Assembly: GCF_014651675.1 (NCBI RefSeq)
Contig: NZ_BMXI01000012.1
Coordinates: 1-64,000, forward strand
Direction of reading: 5' to 3'
Origin: Roseibacillus persicicus
GTDB lineage: Bacteria; Verrucomicrobiota; Verrucomicrobiia; Verrucomicrobiales; Akkermansiaceae
DNA: 64,000 bases
The translations under genes and the position numbers were made by a program. The notes beneath the pieces are model-generated. The model made no database searches. It was not told where the DNA came from and saw nothing but the letters and a program-made list of their open reading frames with translations. Shown here piece after piece: positions 54,914-63,673 of this stretch (position 1 is the stretch's first letter; each line of letters starts with the position of its first letter).

Positions 54914-56614
54914 ATGACTTGGCAGGCTGAAGATGAACCGGGACTTTGGGAGCAGATCCCACCGTGGGTAGGGGCACTGTGGCGAATCTTTTTAAGAGTA
55001 TCGCTCGTCGCCCTCGTGCTCGCGATCCTCGTCGGGGTTGGCTACTGGGTGATGGCCTCCCGCTACCAGATGAAGGAGGTGGTCTCCATGCCGGAGAGAA
55101 CCCTGCTCTTGGATCGCACTGGCAAAGAGCTGGCAGCCATTCACGGCTCACGTCGACGTCTCATCACCCGCTCGGAGATCCCCAACCACCTCGTCAAAGC
55201 CCTGACCACGCGTGAGGACAAGGATTTCTTTAAGCACGGAGGCGTGCACCTGCGCGGGGTTGCTCGAGCCACGTTGCGCAACCTCACCGATCGCAGGGTC
55301 AGCCAGGGTGCCTCCACAATCACGATGCAGTTGGCTCGCAACACCTTCGAGCTGAGACAAATGTCACTTCATCGCAAACTCTTGGAGATGGCCATCGCCT
55401 TCCGGATCGAGGCCAATTACTCCAAGGACGAGATTCTAACAGCCTATCTCAACCGGATTTATTTTGGCTCCGGAGCTTTCGGCATCGAGCAGGCCTCCCA
55501 ATCCTATTTTGGTAAAAAGACCTCCGATCTCACCGTGCCGGAAGCGGCCCTGCTGGTGGGTATCATCCGCGCTCCACACGATTTCTCGCCCCGCAACGAC
55601 GAGGAGGCCGCCTTGCGGGAGCGGGATGAAGTTCTCAGGAGGATGGCCGATGATGGCCAGATCACCTTCGAACAACGCGACCAGTATCTCCAAGCTCCCC
55701 TGCATCTCCTTCCCCTCCGCGAGTCCCAGACGGACGCGATTCGCTGCGTGCGACGCCACCTCAACGAGTTGCTGGACAAAAACGACTTCCTTTCGGGTGG
55801 GCTCACCACCACCTCCACCATCGACCCCGAAATACAAAAGCTCGCCCGCGATGGCATCGACGAACTCGTGGCCCCGTTCCCCAACTTACAGGCCGCCCTG
55901 GTTGCCATCGAGCCTTCCAGCGGCGCAATTCGAGCGGTCATTACTGCCCGCGATCCGGACTCGTCCCAATTCAACCGGGCCTTTGATACCAGGCGCCAAT
56001 TGGGCCCGGTTTTCCAACCGTTTCTCTATGCTTTTTCAGCGGAAAGAGGTCGCCTTCCCATTCCCGACCAACCCATTCAAACCGCCCGCCAACTCCCGAA
56101 AGGCGAGATTGAACGCCTCGCGAGGCGCATCGGCTTGGGCGGTCCTTTCACCAGCGGTGACGAACTGGCCCGTGGCAACCTGCAAGCCACCCCTCTGGAG
56201 GTCGCTACCGCGCTCACCGTCCTTTCCAATGAAGGCGAGAAACCGACCACCTACCTCGTCCAGAGGCTCCTTGACTCTGAAGGCGCAGTCCTATTCGAGC
56301 AAAAGCCCTCCGCAAAGCTGGTGCTCGATTCCTTCGCCGCAGAAAGTCCCTTCGACATCACGAAAAAGCGAACTTGGTCCGCGCTCAACCACCCGGCCAA
56401 CGACTTGTGGGCCCTGCACAGCGGAGAAGAACTGGCGGTCGCTCTGTGGCTGGGATTCGACGACCCCGCCGACCTCCCCAGCGCGGATTTGCTAGAGAAT
56501 GGCGCCTCGGCCCTGGTCAGCGCCCTCTCCCGCATCGCCACTGTGCAAGCCGAGGAGCAGGCCGCTGAGGAAGCAGCGCAAAAGGCGGCTTTGGAATTCG
56601 AGTCTACAAACTAA
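54914..56614 (+). CDS. PBP1A-like glycosyltransferase with degenerate transpeptidase domain
   Basis: About 566 residues from the ATG at 54914; a TTG at 54842 is in frame. One membrane helix precedes a GT51 peptidoglycan glycosyltransferase domain with its motifs intact: 'TREDKDFFKHGG' (catalytic Glu), 'QGASTITMQLARN', 'RKLLEMAIAFRIE' and 'LNRIYFGSGAFGIEQASQSY'. It should polymerise lipid II. The C-terminal half aligns with a PBP1A transpeptidase ('LQAALVAIEPSSGAIRAVI', 'LWLGFDDP') but the active site is lost: SxxK is GPVFQPF (56003-56023), the SxN region is missing, and KTG reads KKRTW (56363-56377). Cross-linking activity is therefore unlikely. DUF58 follows 85 bases later. Confidence 0.85.
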   Translation: MTWQAEDEPGLWEQIPPWVGALWRIFLRVSLVALVLAILVGVGYWVMASRYQMKEVVSMPERTLLLDRTGKELAAIHGSRRRLITRSEIPNHLVKALTTREDKDFFKHGGVHLRGVARATLRNLTDRRVSQGASTITMQLARNTFELRQMSLHRKLLEMAIAFRIEANYSKDEILTAYLNRIYFGSGAFGIEQASQSYFGKKTSDLTVPEAALLVGIIRAPHDFSPRNDEEAALRERDEVLRRMADDGQITFEQRDQYLQAPLHLLPLRESQTDAIRCVRRHLNELLDKNDFLSGGLTTTSTIDPEIQKLARDGIDELVAPFPNLQAALVAIEPSSGAIRAVITARDPDSSQFNRAFDTRRQLGPVFQPFLYAFSAERGRLPIPDQPIQTARQLPKGEIERLARRIGLGGPFTSGDELARGNLQATPLEVATALTVLSNEGEKPTTYLVQRLLDSEGAVLFEQKPSAKLVLDSFAAESPFDITKKRTWSALNHPANDLWALHSGEELAVALWLGFDDPADLPSADLLENGASALVSALSRIATVQAEEQAAEEAAQKAALEFESTN

Positions 56615-56699
56615 CTGATCTCGGGGAAAAGTAAGCACTCTCCACACTTGAGACAATTTCGAGGGGCTCTATCGTTCTCCCAGAAACACTTTTATCCTT

Positions 56700-57593
56700 T
56701 TGACCGAACCCGACGACATCGAAGAGATCATGGCCCGTGTCCGACGCTTGGAGCTGCGGGCGAAGCGACTGGTGAAAGAAACTTTTGCGGGTGACTACCA
56801 TTCCTCGTTCAAGGGTCAGGGCCTGGATTTCGACGAGTTCCGCGAGTACCAGCACGGAGACGAAATTCGTTTCATCGATTGGAACGTGACTGCCCGGCTG
56901 GGGACGCCCTTTATTCGGAAGTTCCGCGAGGAGCGCGAACTCTCGGCCGTCATTGCAGTGGATATCTCCGCCTCCATGGACTACGGCTCGGTGCGCTTGT
57001 CGAAGCGTGAGCTCGCGGCGGAAATCACGGCCCTCATCGCCTTTTCAGCCCGTGACAATGGCGACAAGGTGGGACTGCTCCTCTTTGCCAATGAGCCTGT
57101 GCTCTATCTTCCCCCGGCGAAAGGGACGAAGCACATCCTGCGCTGCATCCGGGAGATTCTAGCCACCCCGGCACCCGCTGGAGCGGTGAACTTCCCCCTA
57201 GCCACCAAGGTCATGATGAAAGCCATCCGGCAAAAGTCGCTGGTCTTTCTGGTGTCTGACTTCATCGGGGCCGACTTTTCCAAATCCATTGCCACCCTTT
57301 CGCAAAAACACGACCTGGTCGCCTTACGCATCTTTGACCCTGTCGAACGGGAGCTGCCCTCGGTCGGAAAGGTCACTCTCATCGACCCCGAGACCGGCTT
57401 CGAGCGAGTGGTGAATACTTCCAACAGCAACGTGCGAATGGGATTTGCAAAATTGACCCGACGCCATCGCGAGGGAGTGCTGAAGATTTTCAAACGCTAC
57501 GACATCGACTTCGCTTCCCTCGCAACCGACGAAGACCCCTTCAAAGCCATGCACGGGCTTTTTCAACGACGCTCAAAACGGAAGAACGCATGA
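56700..57593 (+). CDS. DUF58 domain protein, Bat operon
   Basis: A 297-residue cytoplasmic protein with a TTG start (ATG at 56730 possible). It carries the DUF58 signature 'FREYQHGDEIRFIDWNVTAR' and a von Willebrand-like fold starting 'SAVIAVDISASMDYG', whose DxSxS is a metal-site motif. DUF58 proteins usually lie directly after moxR, an AAA+ ATPase gene, but no moxR precedes this one. Its stop overlaps the next start by 4 bases, so it belongs to the five-gene Bat run. Such operons are linked to stress and aerotolerance in Bacteroides and to envelope integrity elsewhere. Confidence 0.9.
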   Translation: MTEPDDIEEIMARVRRLELRAKRLVKETFAGDYHSSFKGQGLDFDEFREYQHGDEIRFIDWNVTARLGTPFIRKFREERELSAVIAVDISASMDYGSVRLSKRELAAEITALIAFSARDNGDKVGLLLFANEPVLYLPPAKGTKHILRCIREILATPAPAGAVNFPLATKVMMKAIRQKSLVFLVSDFIGADFSKSIATLSQKHDLVALRIFDPVERELPSVGKVTLIDPETGFERVVNTSNSNVRMGFAKLTRRHREGVLKIFKRYDIDFASLATDEDPFKAMHGLFQRRSKRKNA

Positions 57594-58246
57594 GAAGAGA
57601 AGCGAAGAGGCGTCTCCTTGACGCAAGGCGGTGGGGATACGTGTTGGCGGCATCCATGGGCTTGGCTTGGTTGCCGGTGGGAGCGCAAGAAGGCCTATCG
57701 CCCGTCGCCGAGCAACCCGAGAGTCCTTCTCTGCCGGTGGAACTCATTGACCCCTCCCCCCACCTTCCCGGCCTACCCGGTTGGGTCATGCTGCTATTGA
57801 TTGGGATAGCCCTAGCCATCGCGGCCGGGGTCGTGGCCCTCGTGATTCACCTCAGCCGCAATAACGAAACTACCCTCACCCACCGTCAAAGCCCTTTCCA
57901 ATTTGCCCTCCAGCAACTCGAGTCTTTTCGGGCTTTGCCAGAGAACACCCCTCTGGCCGAAATAACGACTCGAATCTCTCTCGCCCTGCGGGGCTATCTT
58001 GCGGCATCAAAGTCGGATTCCGCGCTCTATCAGACCCGCGAGGAATTCCTAACAGACGAAGAGCGGCTGCGTCACGTTGAAGAACCCGTCCGCAGCCAAA
58101 CCGCAGATTTTCTCGCCGAACTCTCCTCCCTGCAATACGCCCCTCCTACCAGCGATCCGGAAGAAGTGACAAAGCTCATCGACCAAGGCATCCGAATCCT
58201 CCACAACCTAGCCGAACCTAGCCCCTCGCCAGCCGATCATGCTTGA
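57590..58246 (+). CDS. DUF4381-like membrane protein of the Bat operon
   Basis: A 218-residue protein with an N-terminal signal or anchor region, a Pro-rich periplasmic stretch, one strong membrane helix ('WVMLLLIGIALAIAAGVVAL') and a cytoplasmic domain of about 120 residues ('FALQQLESFRALPENTPLAE', 'RISLALRGYLAASKSDSALY'). Position and layout match DUF4381-type proteins between DUF58 and BatA genes. It overlaps DUF58 by 4 bases and batA by 8 bases, which shows tight coupling. Confidence 0.75.
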   Translation: MRREAKRRLLDARRWGYVLAASMGLAWLPVGAQEGLSPVAEQPESPSLPVELIDPSPHLPGLPGWVMLLLIGIALAIAAGVVALVIHLSRNNETTLTHRQSPFQFALQQLESFRALPENTPLAEITTRISLALRGYLAASKSDSALYQTREEFLTDEERLRHVEEPVRSQTADFLAELSSLQYAPPTSDPEEVTKLIDQGIRILHNLAEPSPSPADHA

Positions 58247-59243
58247 ATTTTTTCAAAAGCTCAGCTTCGCCGCTCCCTTTTGGTTTGTTGGATTGTTAGT
58301 CATTCCGGCACTCTGGTTCTTGCAGCGTCGGGAAGGGGCTAAGTCGTCGATAGCCTTCTCGTCTCTTTCGATTCTAGGCTCCCTTGGCTCGAAGCCAAAG
58401 CTCCGCCCCGGAGGACTCTCCGCCCTCCTTCTTTCGCTCGCGCTGGCTCTCTGCTTTGTCGCCTTGGCCCGACCTCAGCACCGCGAAACCTTCACCGCCC
58501 GCAAGGCTTCGGGCATCGACATTTTGCTGACTCTCGACCTCTCGGAATCGATGAACATCCGTGACTTTCTCCCTCCCCAAGCCCGACGAACCATCCCGCG
58601 GATCAGCGCTGCCAAACTCGTGCTCAAGCCCTTCATCCGCCACCGTCCCAATGATCGGATGGGGCTGGTGATCTTCTCGGGGCAGCCCTATCCCGTCTGC
58701 CCCCTCACGCTGGACCACGACTGGTTGCAAGAGTCCATCGAGCGGGTTCAGATCAACGACATCACCGAACAAGGCACGGCCATCGGGTCCGCAATCGCAG
58801 CGGCAGCCACGCGCTTGGACGCCCGGGATTCCAAATCCAAAATCATTGTTCTAATCACTGACGGAGCATCCAACTCAGGCAAACTGTCCCCCAAACAAGC
58901 CGCTGAACTCGCTGCCGAACTAGGCATCAAAATCTACACCATCGCCATCGGAACCGAAGATGGACGGGTTGGCCGTAACGTGATGTCGATTCCCCGCCAG
59001 GAATTCGATGTGGAGACCCTACAGGAAATCGCGAGAGTGACCGGTGGAGAATTCTTCCGCGCCAAGAACTTCGAAGCTCTGGAAGAGACTTTTTCGAGCA
59101 TTGATAAACTAGAAAAATCCGAAGCCCGAGTCTCCAGCACAGTTCAAGAAACTGACTTTTATCCGTGGGTGTGCGGACTTGCCGCACTCCTGGCCTTTGC
59201 CGCCTATGTGGTGCACGCCATCGCTCTTCCTCCCCAACCCTAA
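58239..59243 (+). CDS. batA: BatA-type von Willebrand factor A membrane protein
   Basis: A 334-residue protein. Two N-terminal membrane helices ('FWFVGLLVIPALWFL' and 'LSALLLSLALALCFVALARP') precede a VWA domain with the metal-ion site DLSES in 'GIDILLTLDLSESMNIRDF', the Thr in 'EQGTAIGSAIAAAATRL' and the Asp in 'IVLITDGASNSG'. A last helix ('PWVCGLAALLAFAAYVVH') anchors the C terminus. BatA and BatB are predicted to form a complex in the inner membrane. The next VWA gene starts 12 bases later. Confidence 0.9.
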   Translation: MLEFFQKLSFAAPFWFVGLLVIPALWFLQRREGAKSSIAFSSLSILGSLGSKPKLRPGGLSALLLSLALALCFVALARPQHRETFTARKASGIDILLTLDLSESMNIRDFLPPQARRTIPRISAAKLVLKPFIRHRPNDRMGLVIFSGQPYPVCPLTLDHDWLQESIERVQINDITEQGTAIGSAIAAAATRLDARDSKSKIIVLITDGASNSGKLSPKQAAELAAELGIKIYTIAIGTEDGRVGRNVMSIPRQEFDVETLQEIARVTGGEFFRAKNFEALEETFSSIDKLEKSEARVSSTVQETDFYPWVCGLAALLAFAAYVVHAIALPPQP

Positions 59244-59255
59244 CAGCAGATTGAC

Positions 59256-61205
59256 ATGACTCTCGCCGAACCTGCCTTCCTGTTCTTTCTTCTCCTAGTC
59301 CCGCTCCTCGCGCTTGGTGCTTGGCTGGCAGACCGCCAGCGGAGGGTTGCTTGGCAGAGCTTGGTCGCCCCCAGACTGCGCCGCAAATTGGCCGCCCCTG
59401 CTTCCCCTCTGGGCCGCTGGCTTTCCCTGGGCTGCGGATTGATTGGTCTTTGTTTATTGGTGGTAACCCTCGCCCAACCCATCGCCGGCGAGGTGGAAAC
59501 CACCTCCCAGGTGCGCGGCCGCAATATCATCATCGCAGTCGACGCTTCCCGCTCCATGCTGGTGAGGGACGTCGCGCCGGATCGGCTGAACGCAGCCAAG
59601 ACGGCAGTCTACGAGCTACTTGAACACTTTCCCAACGACCGCATTGGCCTTCTCGCCTTTGCCGGCAGCGCTTCTCTACAAGCCCCTCTGACCATCGACC
59701 ACAATGCCCTTCGGGAGACCCTCGATCAACTCGACGAAACGAACGTCCCGTCGGGTGGTTCCAACCTCGCGGACGCCATCAATCTCGCAACCAAAACCTT
59801 CAAAGAAACCGGCCAACGCACTCACGGTCTCATCGTCATCTCCGACGGAGAACTCCATGAGGGAGAGCTCGAGGATGCCTCCTTCGATGCTCGGCAAGAA
59901 GGCGTCTTTATCGTGACCATTGGGGTCGGAACCTTGGAGGGCGACTTTGTCCCCGACCCCGAGGAGACCGATGGACGCTTTCGTGATCGCAGTGGCAGAC
60001 CGGTCTTATCTCGACTCAATCCAGCCCCATTACGAACCCTCGCCGGAGATACCGGAGGCCTTTATCTCGAGGGAGTGAGCGGAGACTTTACAAAAAAAAT
60101 TGAAACCGTGATCAGTCGGCTCGACGCTTTTGAAGATGAGGGTCGAGTTCAGAAGCGTCCCATCCCCCGCTTTCAATGGTTTCTCATCCCAGCCATGCTC
60201 TTTATGATAGCCAGCCTCCTCCTCCGCTTCCTTTGGGTGCCAGCCCGCCCCCGCGCGGTTACAGCCACCCCAACCACCACACTCTTGGTGTTAATCGCAT
60301 TGTTTGGAGCCTCCCCGGAGAGTTCCGCCTGGAACAATCCTTTGGAAGGATTTTTTGGCTCGCGAGCCTTGAAAAAAGGAGACACCGCAAAAGCATTGGA
60401 ACACTTTGAAAAGGCCGCCGAAGACGCCTCCCCAGAAGAACTGGCCCGCATCCGCTACGGTCAAGGAGCAGCCAGTTATCGCGCCGGAAATTATGAAAAG
60501 GCCGCCGATGCCTTTGCGGATGCACTTCTAAGCAAGGAATCAAGCCTGCAGCGCGATGCTTACAGCCAACTCGCCAACACCCTTTACCACCGGGCAATGT
60601 CCCCCGACAGTAGCGACGGCATCCCATTGGAAGAACGAATCGACCTGATGGAAGATGCTCTGGAGCACTACGATTCCGCATTGGAAATTGATTCCAAGCA
60701 CAAGGCTTCCACTCAAAACCGAAAGGCCACCGAACAAGCCCTTGAACAACTGAAACAAGTCCAACAGCAGCAGCAGGAACAGCAAGAACAAGAGCAACAA
60801 GAATCCGGCGAGGAGGGAGAAGAGGAAGAGGGCGAGCCCCAAGAGTCCGATCAACAAGGAGAGAACGGAGAGAATCAAGAAGGAGAACAAGGCGAGGAAG
60901 AAGACGGCGAGGAAGGCGAACAAGACGGCGAAGGCCAAGAAGGTGAAGAAGGAGAGCAAGATGAAAATGGCAACGGCCAGGAGGAGGGCGAAGAGGATGG
61001 TCAAGACGGAGAGCAGCAGTCGGGACAAGAGGGCCAGGAAGAAGGCCAACAAAACCAAGCTCAGCAAAGCCAGCAAGGACCAGCCCCACGGGAAGATGAG
61101 ACCGCCGAGGAATTTGCCCGCCGCATTCTGGAGGAAAATGCTGACTTTCAAAAAGACGCGCTGCGCAAACGGGGACGCCAGGCAGCCCCGACCAAGGATT
61201 GGTAA
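59256..61205 (+). CDS. batB: BatB/BatC-type VWA-TPR fusion with acidic tail
   Basis: A 649-residue fusion. The BatB part has two N-terminal helices, a VWA domain with the metal site DASRS in 'NIIIAVDASRSMLVRDVAP', and a third helix ('WFLIPAMLFMIASLLLRFL'). A further hydrophobic stretch precedes a BatC-like TPR part ('ALEHFEKAAEDASPEELARI', 'AASYRAGNYEKAADAFADAL'). A tail of about 110 residues made almost only of Glu, Gln, Gly, Asp and Asn (about 60760-61080) follows, and the C terminus turns basic. The acidic tail is typical of BatC-like proteins and is probably disordered. Confidence 0.9.
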   Translation: MTLAEPAFLFFLLLVPLLALGAWLADRQRRVAWQSLVAPRLRRKLAAPASPLGRWLSLGCGLIGLCLLVVTLAQPIAGEVETTSQVRGRNIIIAVDASRSMLVRDVAPDRLNAAKTAVYELLEHFPNDRIGLLAFAGSASLQAPLTIDHNALRETLDQLDETNVPSGGSNLADAINLATKTFKETGQRTHGLIVISDGELHEGELEDASFDARQEGVFIVTIGVGTLEGDFVPDPEETDGRFRDRSGRPVLSRLNPAPLRTLAGDTGGLYLEGVSGDFTKKIETVISRLDAFEDEGRVQKRPIPRFQWFLIPAMLFMIASLLLRFLWVPARPRAVTATPTTTLLVLIALFGASPESSAWNNPLEGFFGSRALKKGDTAKALEHFEKAAEDASPEELARIRYGQGAASYRAGNYEKAADAFADALLSKESSLQRDAYSQLANTLYHRAMSPDSSDGIPLEERIDLMEDALEHYDSALEIDSKHKASTQNRKATEQALEQLKQVQQQQQEQQEQEQQESGEEGEEEEGEPQESDQQGENGENQEGEQGEEEDGEEGEQDGEGQEGEEGEQDENGNGQEEGEEDGQDGEQQSGQEGQEEGQQNQAQQSQQGPAPREDETAEEFARRILEENADFQKDALRKRGRQAAPTKDW

Positions 61206-61261
61206 ATGACCACCGACTTGTTCGGCCAATGTGAAACCCAAGCTAGATTTTCAATTTTAAG

Positions 61262-63673
61262 ATGACCCGCTCCATTATCCTTTTTATTTTCGCTCTCTCC
61301 GCTCGTCTCTTTACCCAAGAGTTGGGCGACGTTTCATCGTCGCTCCCCTTGCAACAGGTCTTGGTCGGAGAAGAGGCACTTCTCAACATTCAGATCTATG
61401 GCGAGCAACCTTCCTCGCCACTCAAGTCAACCGAAGCTAGCCCCTTATCCTTCCGCACCCTGCAACCGGACATTCTGGGGCGGCGCGAAGTGTTTTCTGC
61501 CAATCTCGGGGTTAGTTCCGCCACGACCGGGACCTTTACGGTTCCCTCCTTTACCGTTCCTTTGAAGTCCGGCGACAAGACGACCCGCACCTTTACCATG
61601 GAAGTCTTTCCCACCGATGGACTGACCTGGCAAAATCTGAGGATAGGAGACCAGACCTATAAAATCGGCTCCACTCTCCTTCACCCCAGGGGGACCATCT
61701 ACGCAGGACAGTCGATACCCTTAACCGCGAAGGTCCTCGTTCCTGTCGCACTCCCTGTCGGTAGCACTGGCTTCGCGGAAATTGAAAAGGAGAACATCGG
61801 AGCTTGGCGAATGGAAGCTCCCCTCCCCCCCAATTACGACCAGCAAGTATCCCCCCGTTCTCCAAATGCCATCCAACCTCGCGAAGTGCGTATTGATGGC
61901 GAACGCTACCATGCCATCAACTACGTCACCTTTGCTGCCCCCCTCAAAGACGGTGCGGTGAAGGTCGGCCCGGGTAAAATCCAAGGGCTTCAAGTGCAGG
62001 TAACCACCCGAACAAACCAAGCCCGCGGGTTCTTCGGTAGCTTCAGCCGCAGCTACAACCTTGAGCTGGACCTTCCGGAGGTCACCTTCTCTGCCACGGC
62101 CCTCCCCAAGGGCGCTCCCGCGGACTTCCAAGGCGCCGTGGGTGACTTCACTCTAGAGGCCGCCCTCGATGTCACTTCCGAACTGAAACCCGGGGACCCT
62201 GTGATGCTAAGTCTCACCGTTTCGGGAGAAGGCAACCTCGACACCCTTGCCCCTCCTGTTCTGGATGCCCCGGAATCCAACTGGAAAATCTATCCGTCGT
62301 CGCGAAATGAGAAAGACGGAGCACGCCGGACCAATCAAGGAACGGTCGTCTTCACCCAGATTCTGCGCCCTCGGGTTCCGATCAAGGAAGTCCCCGCCTT
62401 CACCCTTCCATTCTTCAACCCCAAGACCGCGAAGTACGAGACTCTTCGCAGCGCCCCCATCCCGCTCAATCTTTCCCCAGTTGTCAGCCAATCCGCAGGG
62501 GTTCCGCAAGCTGGGCTCGTGCCCATTGCCGAGATGCAAGACATCCTCGGACTCATTGAGCCCCAGCCATTTCGCTCCAAAGACGGGATTCAGCTTGGTC
62601 TCTGGTGGCAGATTTTCCCTGCCGCCATCGTCGCAGTCCTTGCCTTTTTGCTTATTAAACGTCAGCTCCCCCGCCTCCAGTCCAACAATCCGGAAAAGAC
62701 CCGGCTTCACACCGAGCTCAAGGAGTTGGAAGAGCTTGGCACACCCTCGGAATTTCTCCGGGCAGCTGCACATCTGGCTGAAAGCCATGGACTAGCCGGC
62801 GACGAATTTGTGGCGGATCTCATCGAAGAGCGGGACCGCTTTTGCTTCCAACCAGGTGAACAACCCGGAAAGTTGGAGAACAGTCGCCGACAGGAAATTC
62901 TCAAGAACCTGAGAGAAAAACTCAGTCTTGGGATCATGCTTCTGACCCTCTTCCTTGTCTGGCAACCAACGACCGCAGAAGCCTTTCACGACAAGGCTCA
63001 GGCAGCCTGGGATGAGGGCAACTATCAGGAGGCACTGGATGCCTATCAACTATCACTCAAAGATGAGAAAACTCCGGACCTTCTCTACAACATCGCGAAC
63101 TGTTACTACCGGCTTGATCAACCGGGCAAAGCCGCACTCTTTTACCGGCGAGCCCTAGAGCTGAATCCGAGCCATCCGGAATCGCTTCAGAATCTCGCAT
63201 TTTTAGAGCGCAAAATGGGAGCAATCCCAACGCCCGAGAGCGACCTTCCCGCTTGGTCCAAGAAGCTCACTACCCCTCTTCTTACCAACCTTCTCCTTGG
63301 CCTGGTGTGGCTCTTTCTCATCGCCGTTTTGATTCGATTCGTCCTCCGCAGCTCGCGAGTCCAGCAGCTCTCGACCCTGACCATGATCGGGACCGGGCTC
63401 ATGGGGATTCTGTTCGGGGTCTTGCTGTTCTTCCATCCCGGCAAAGAAGAGATCGTCGAACTCGATACGGTCCTCATCAGTGATGAACCCACCGAGGTTC
63501 GAACTGAACCTTCATCGGGAGGCAGCGAGATCTTGAATGCCAACCCATCCACCGCCTGCCGGGTCCTCACCCAGCGCGGAAACTGGTCGTATATCGAGCT
63601 TCCCAATCAAACCCGGGGCTGGATTGAAAGCGATGCCCTTGAGCCGATCGCTTTTCCCGAAAATCAATCATAA
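61262..63673 (+). CDS. batD: BatD/BatE fusion with TPR and SH3-like domains
   Basis: An 803-residue membrane protein. After a signal peptide, about 430 residues are BatD-like beta sandwiches ('LVGEEALLNIQIYGEQPSS', 'PGDPVMLSLTVSGEGNLDTL'), then one helix ('WQIFPAAIVAVLAFLLI') and a cytoplasmic stretch. A second export-type helix ('LGIMLLTLFLVWQPTTAEA') leads into a TPR pair ('AQAAWDEGNYQEALDAYQLS', 'NIANCYYRLDQPGKAALFYR'). Two more helices and an SH3-like domain follow ('VRTEPSSGGSEILNANPST', 'GNWSYIELPNQTRGWIESDA'). The second half matches BatE, so two Bat genes are fused here. It ends the operon. Confidence 0.88.
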   Translation: MTRSIILFIFALSARLFTQELGDVSSSLPLQQVLVGEEALLNIQIYGEQPSSPLKSTEASPLSFRTLQPDILGRREVFSANLGVSSATTGTFTVPSFTVPLKSGDKTTRTFTMEVFPTDGLTWQNLRIGDQTYKIGSTLLHPRGTIYAGQSIPLTAKVLVPVALPVGSTGFAEIEKENIGAWRMEAPLPPNYDQQVSPRSPNAIQPREVRIDGERYHAINYVTFAAPLKDGAVKVGPGKIQGLQVQVTTRTNQARGFFGSFSRSYNLELDLPEVTFSATALPKGAPADFQGAVGDFTLEAALDVTSELKPGDPVMLSLTVSGEGNLDTLAPPVLDAPESNWKIYPSSRNEKDGARRTNQGTVVFTQILRPRVPIKEVPAFTLPFFNPKTAKYETLRSAPIPLNLSPVVSQSAGVPQAGLVPIAEMQDILGLIEPQPFRSKDGIQLGLWWQIFPAAIVAVLAFLLIKRQLPRLQSNNPEKTRLHTELKELEELGTPSEFLRAAAHLAESHGLAGDEFVADLIEERDRFCFQPGEQPGKLENSRRQEILKNLREKLSLGIMLLTLFLVWQPTTAEAFHDKAQAAWDEGNYQEALDAYQLSLKDEKTPDLLYNIANCYYRLDQPGKAALFYRRALELNPSHPESLQNLAFLERKMGAIPTPESDLPAWSKKLTTPLLTNLLLGLVWLFLIAVLIRFVLRSSRVQQLSTLTMIGTGLMGILFGVLLFFHPGKEEIVELDTVLISDEPTEVRTEPSSGGSEILNANPSTACRVLTQRGNWSYIELPNQTRGWIESDALEPIAFPENQS

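Noticed and set aside
60760-61080. Repetitive GAA/CAA/GGC tract that could be taken for a DNA repeat array
   Set aside because: It is in frame, encodes the acidic tail of the BatB/C fusion and has no regular unit or spacers, so it is neither CRISPR nor satellite.
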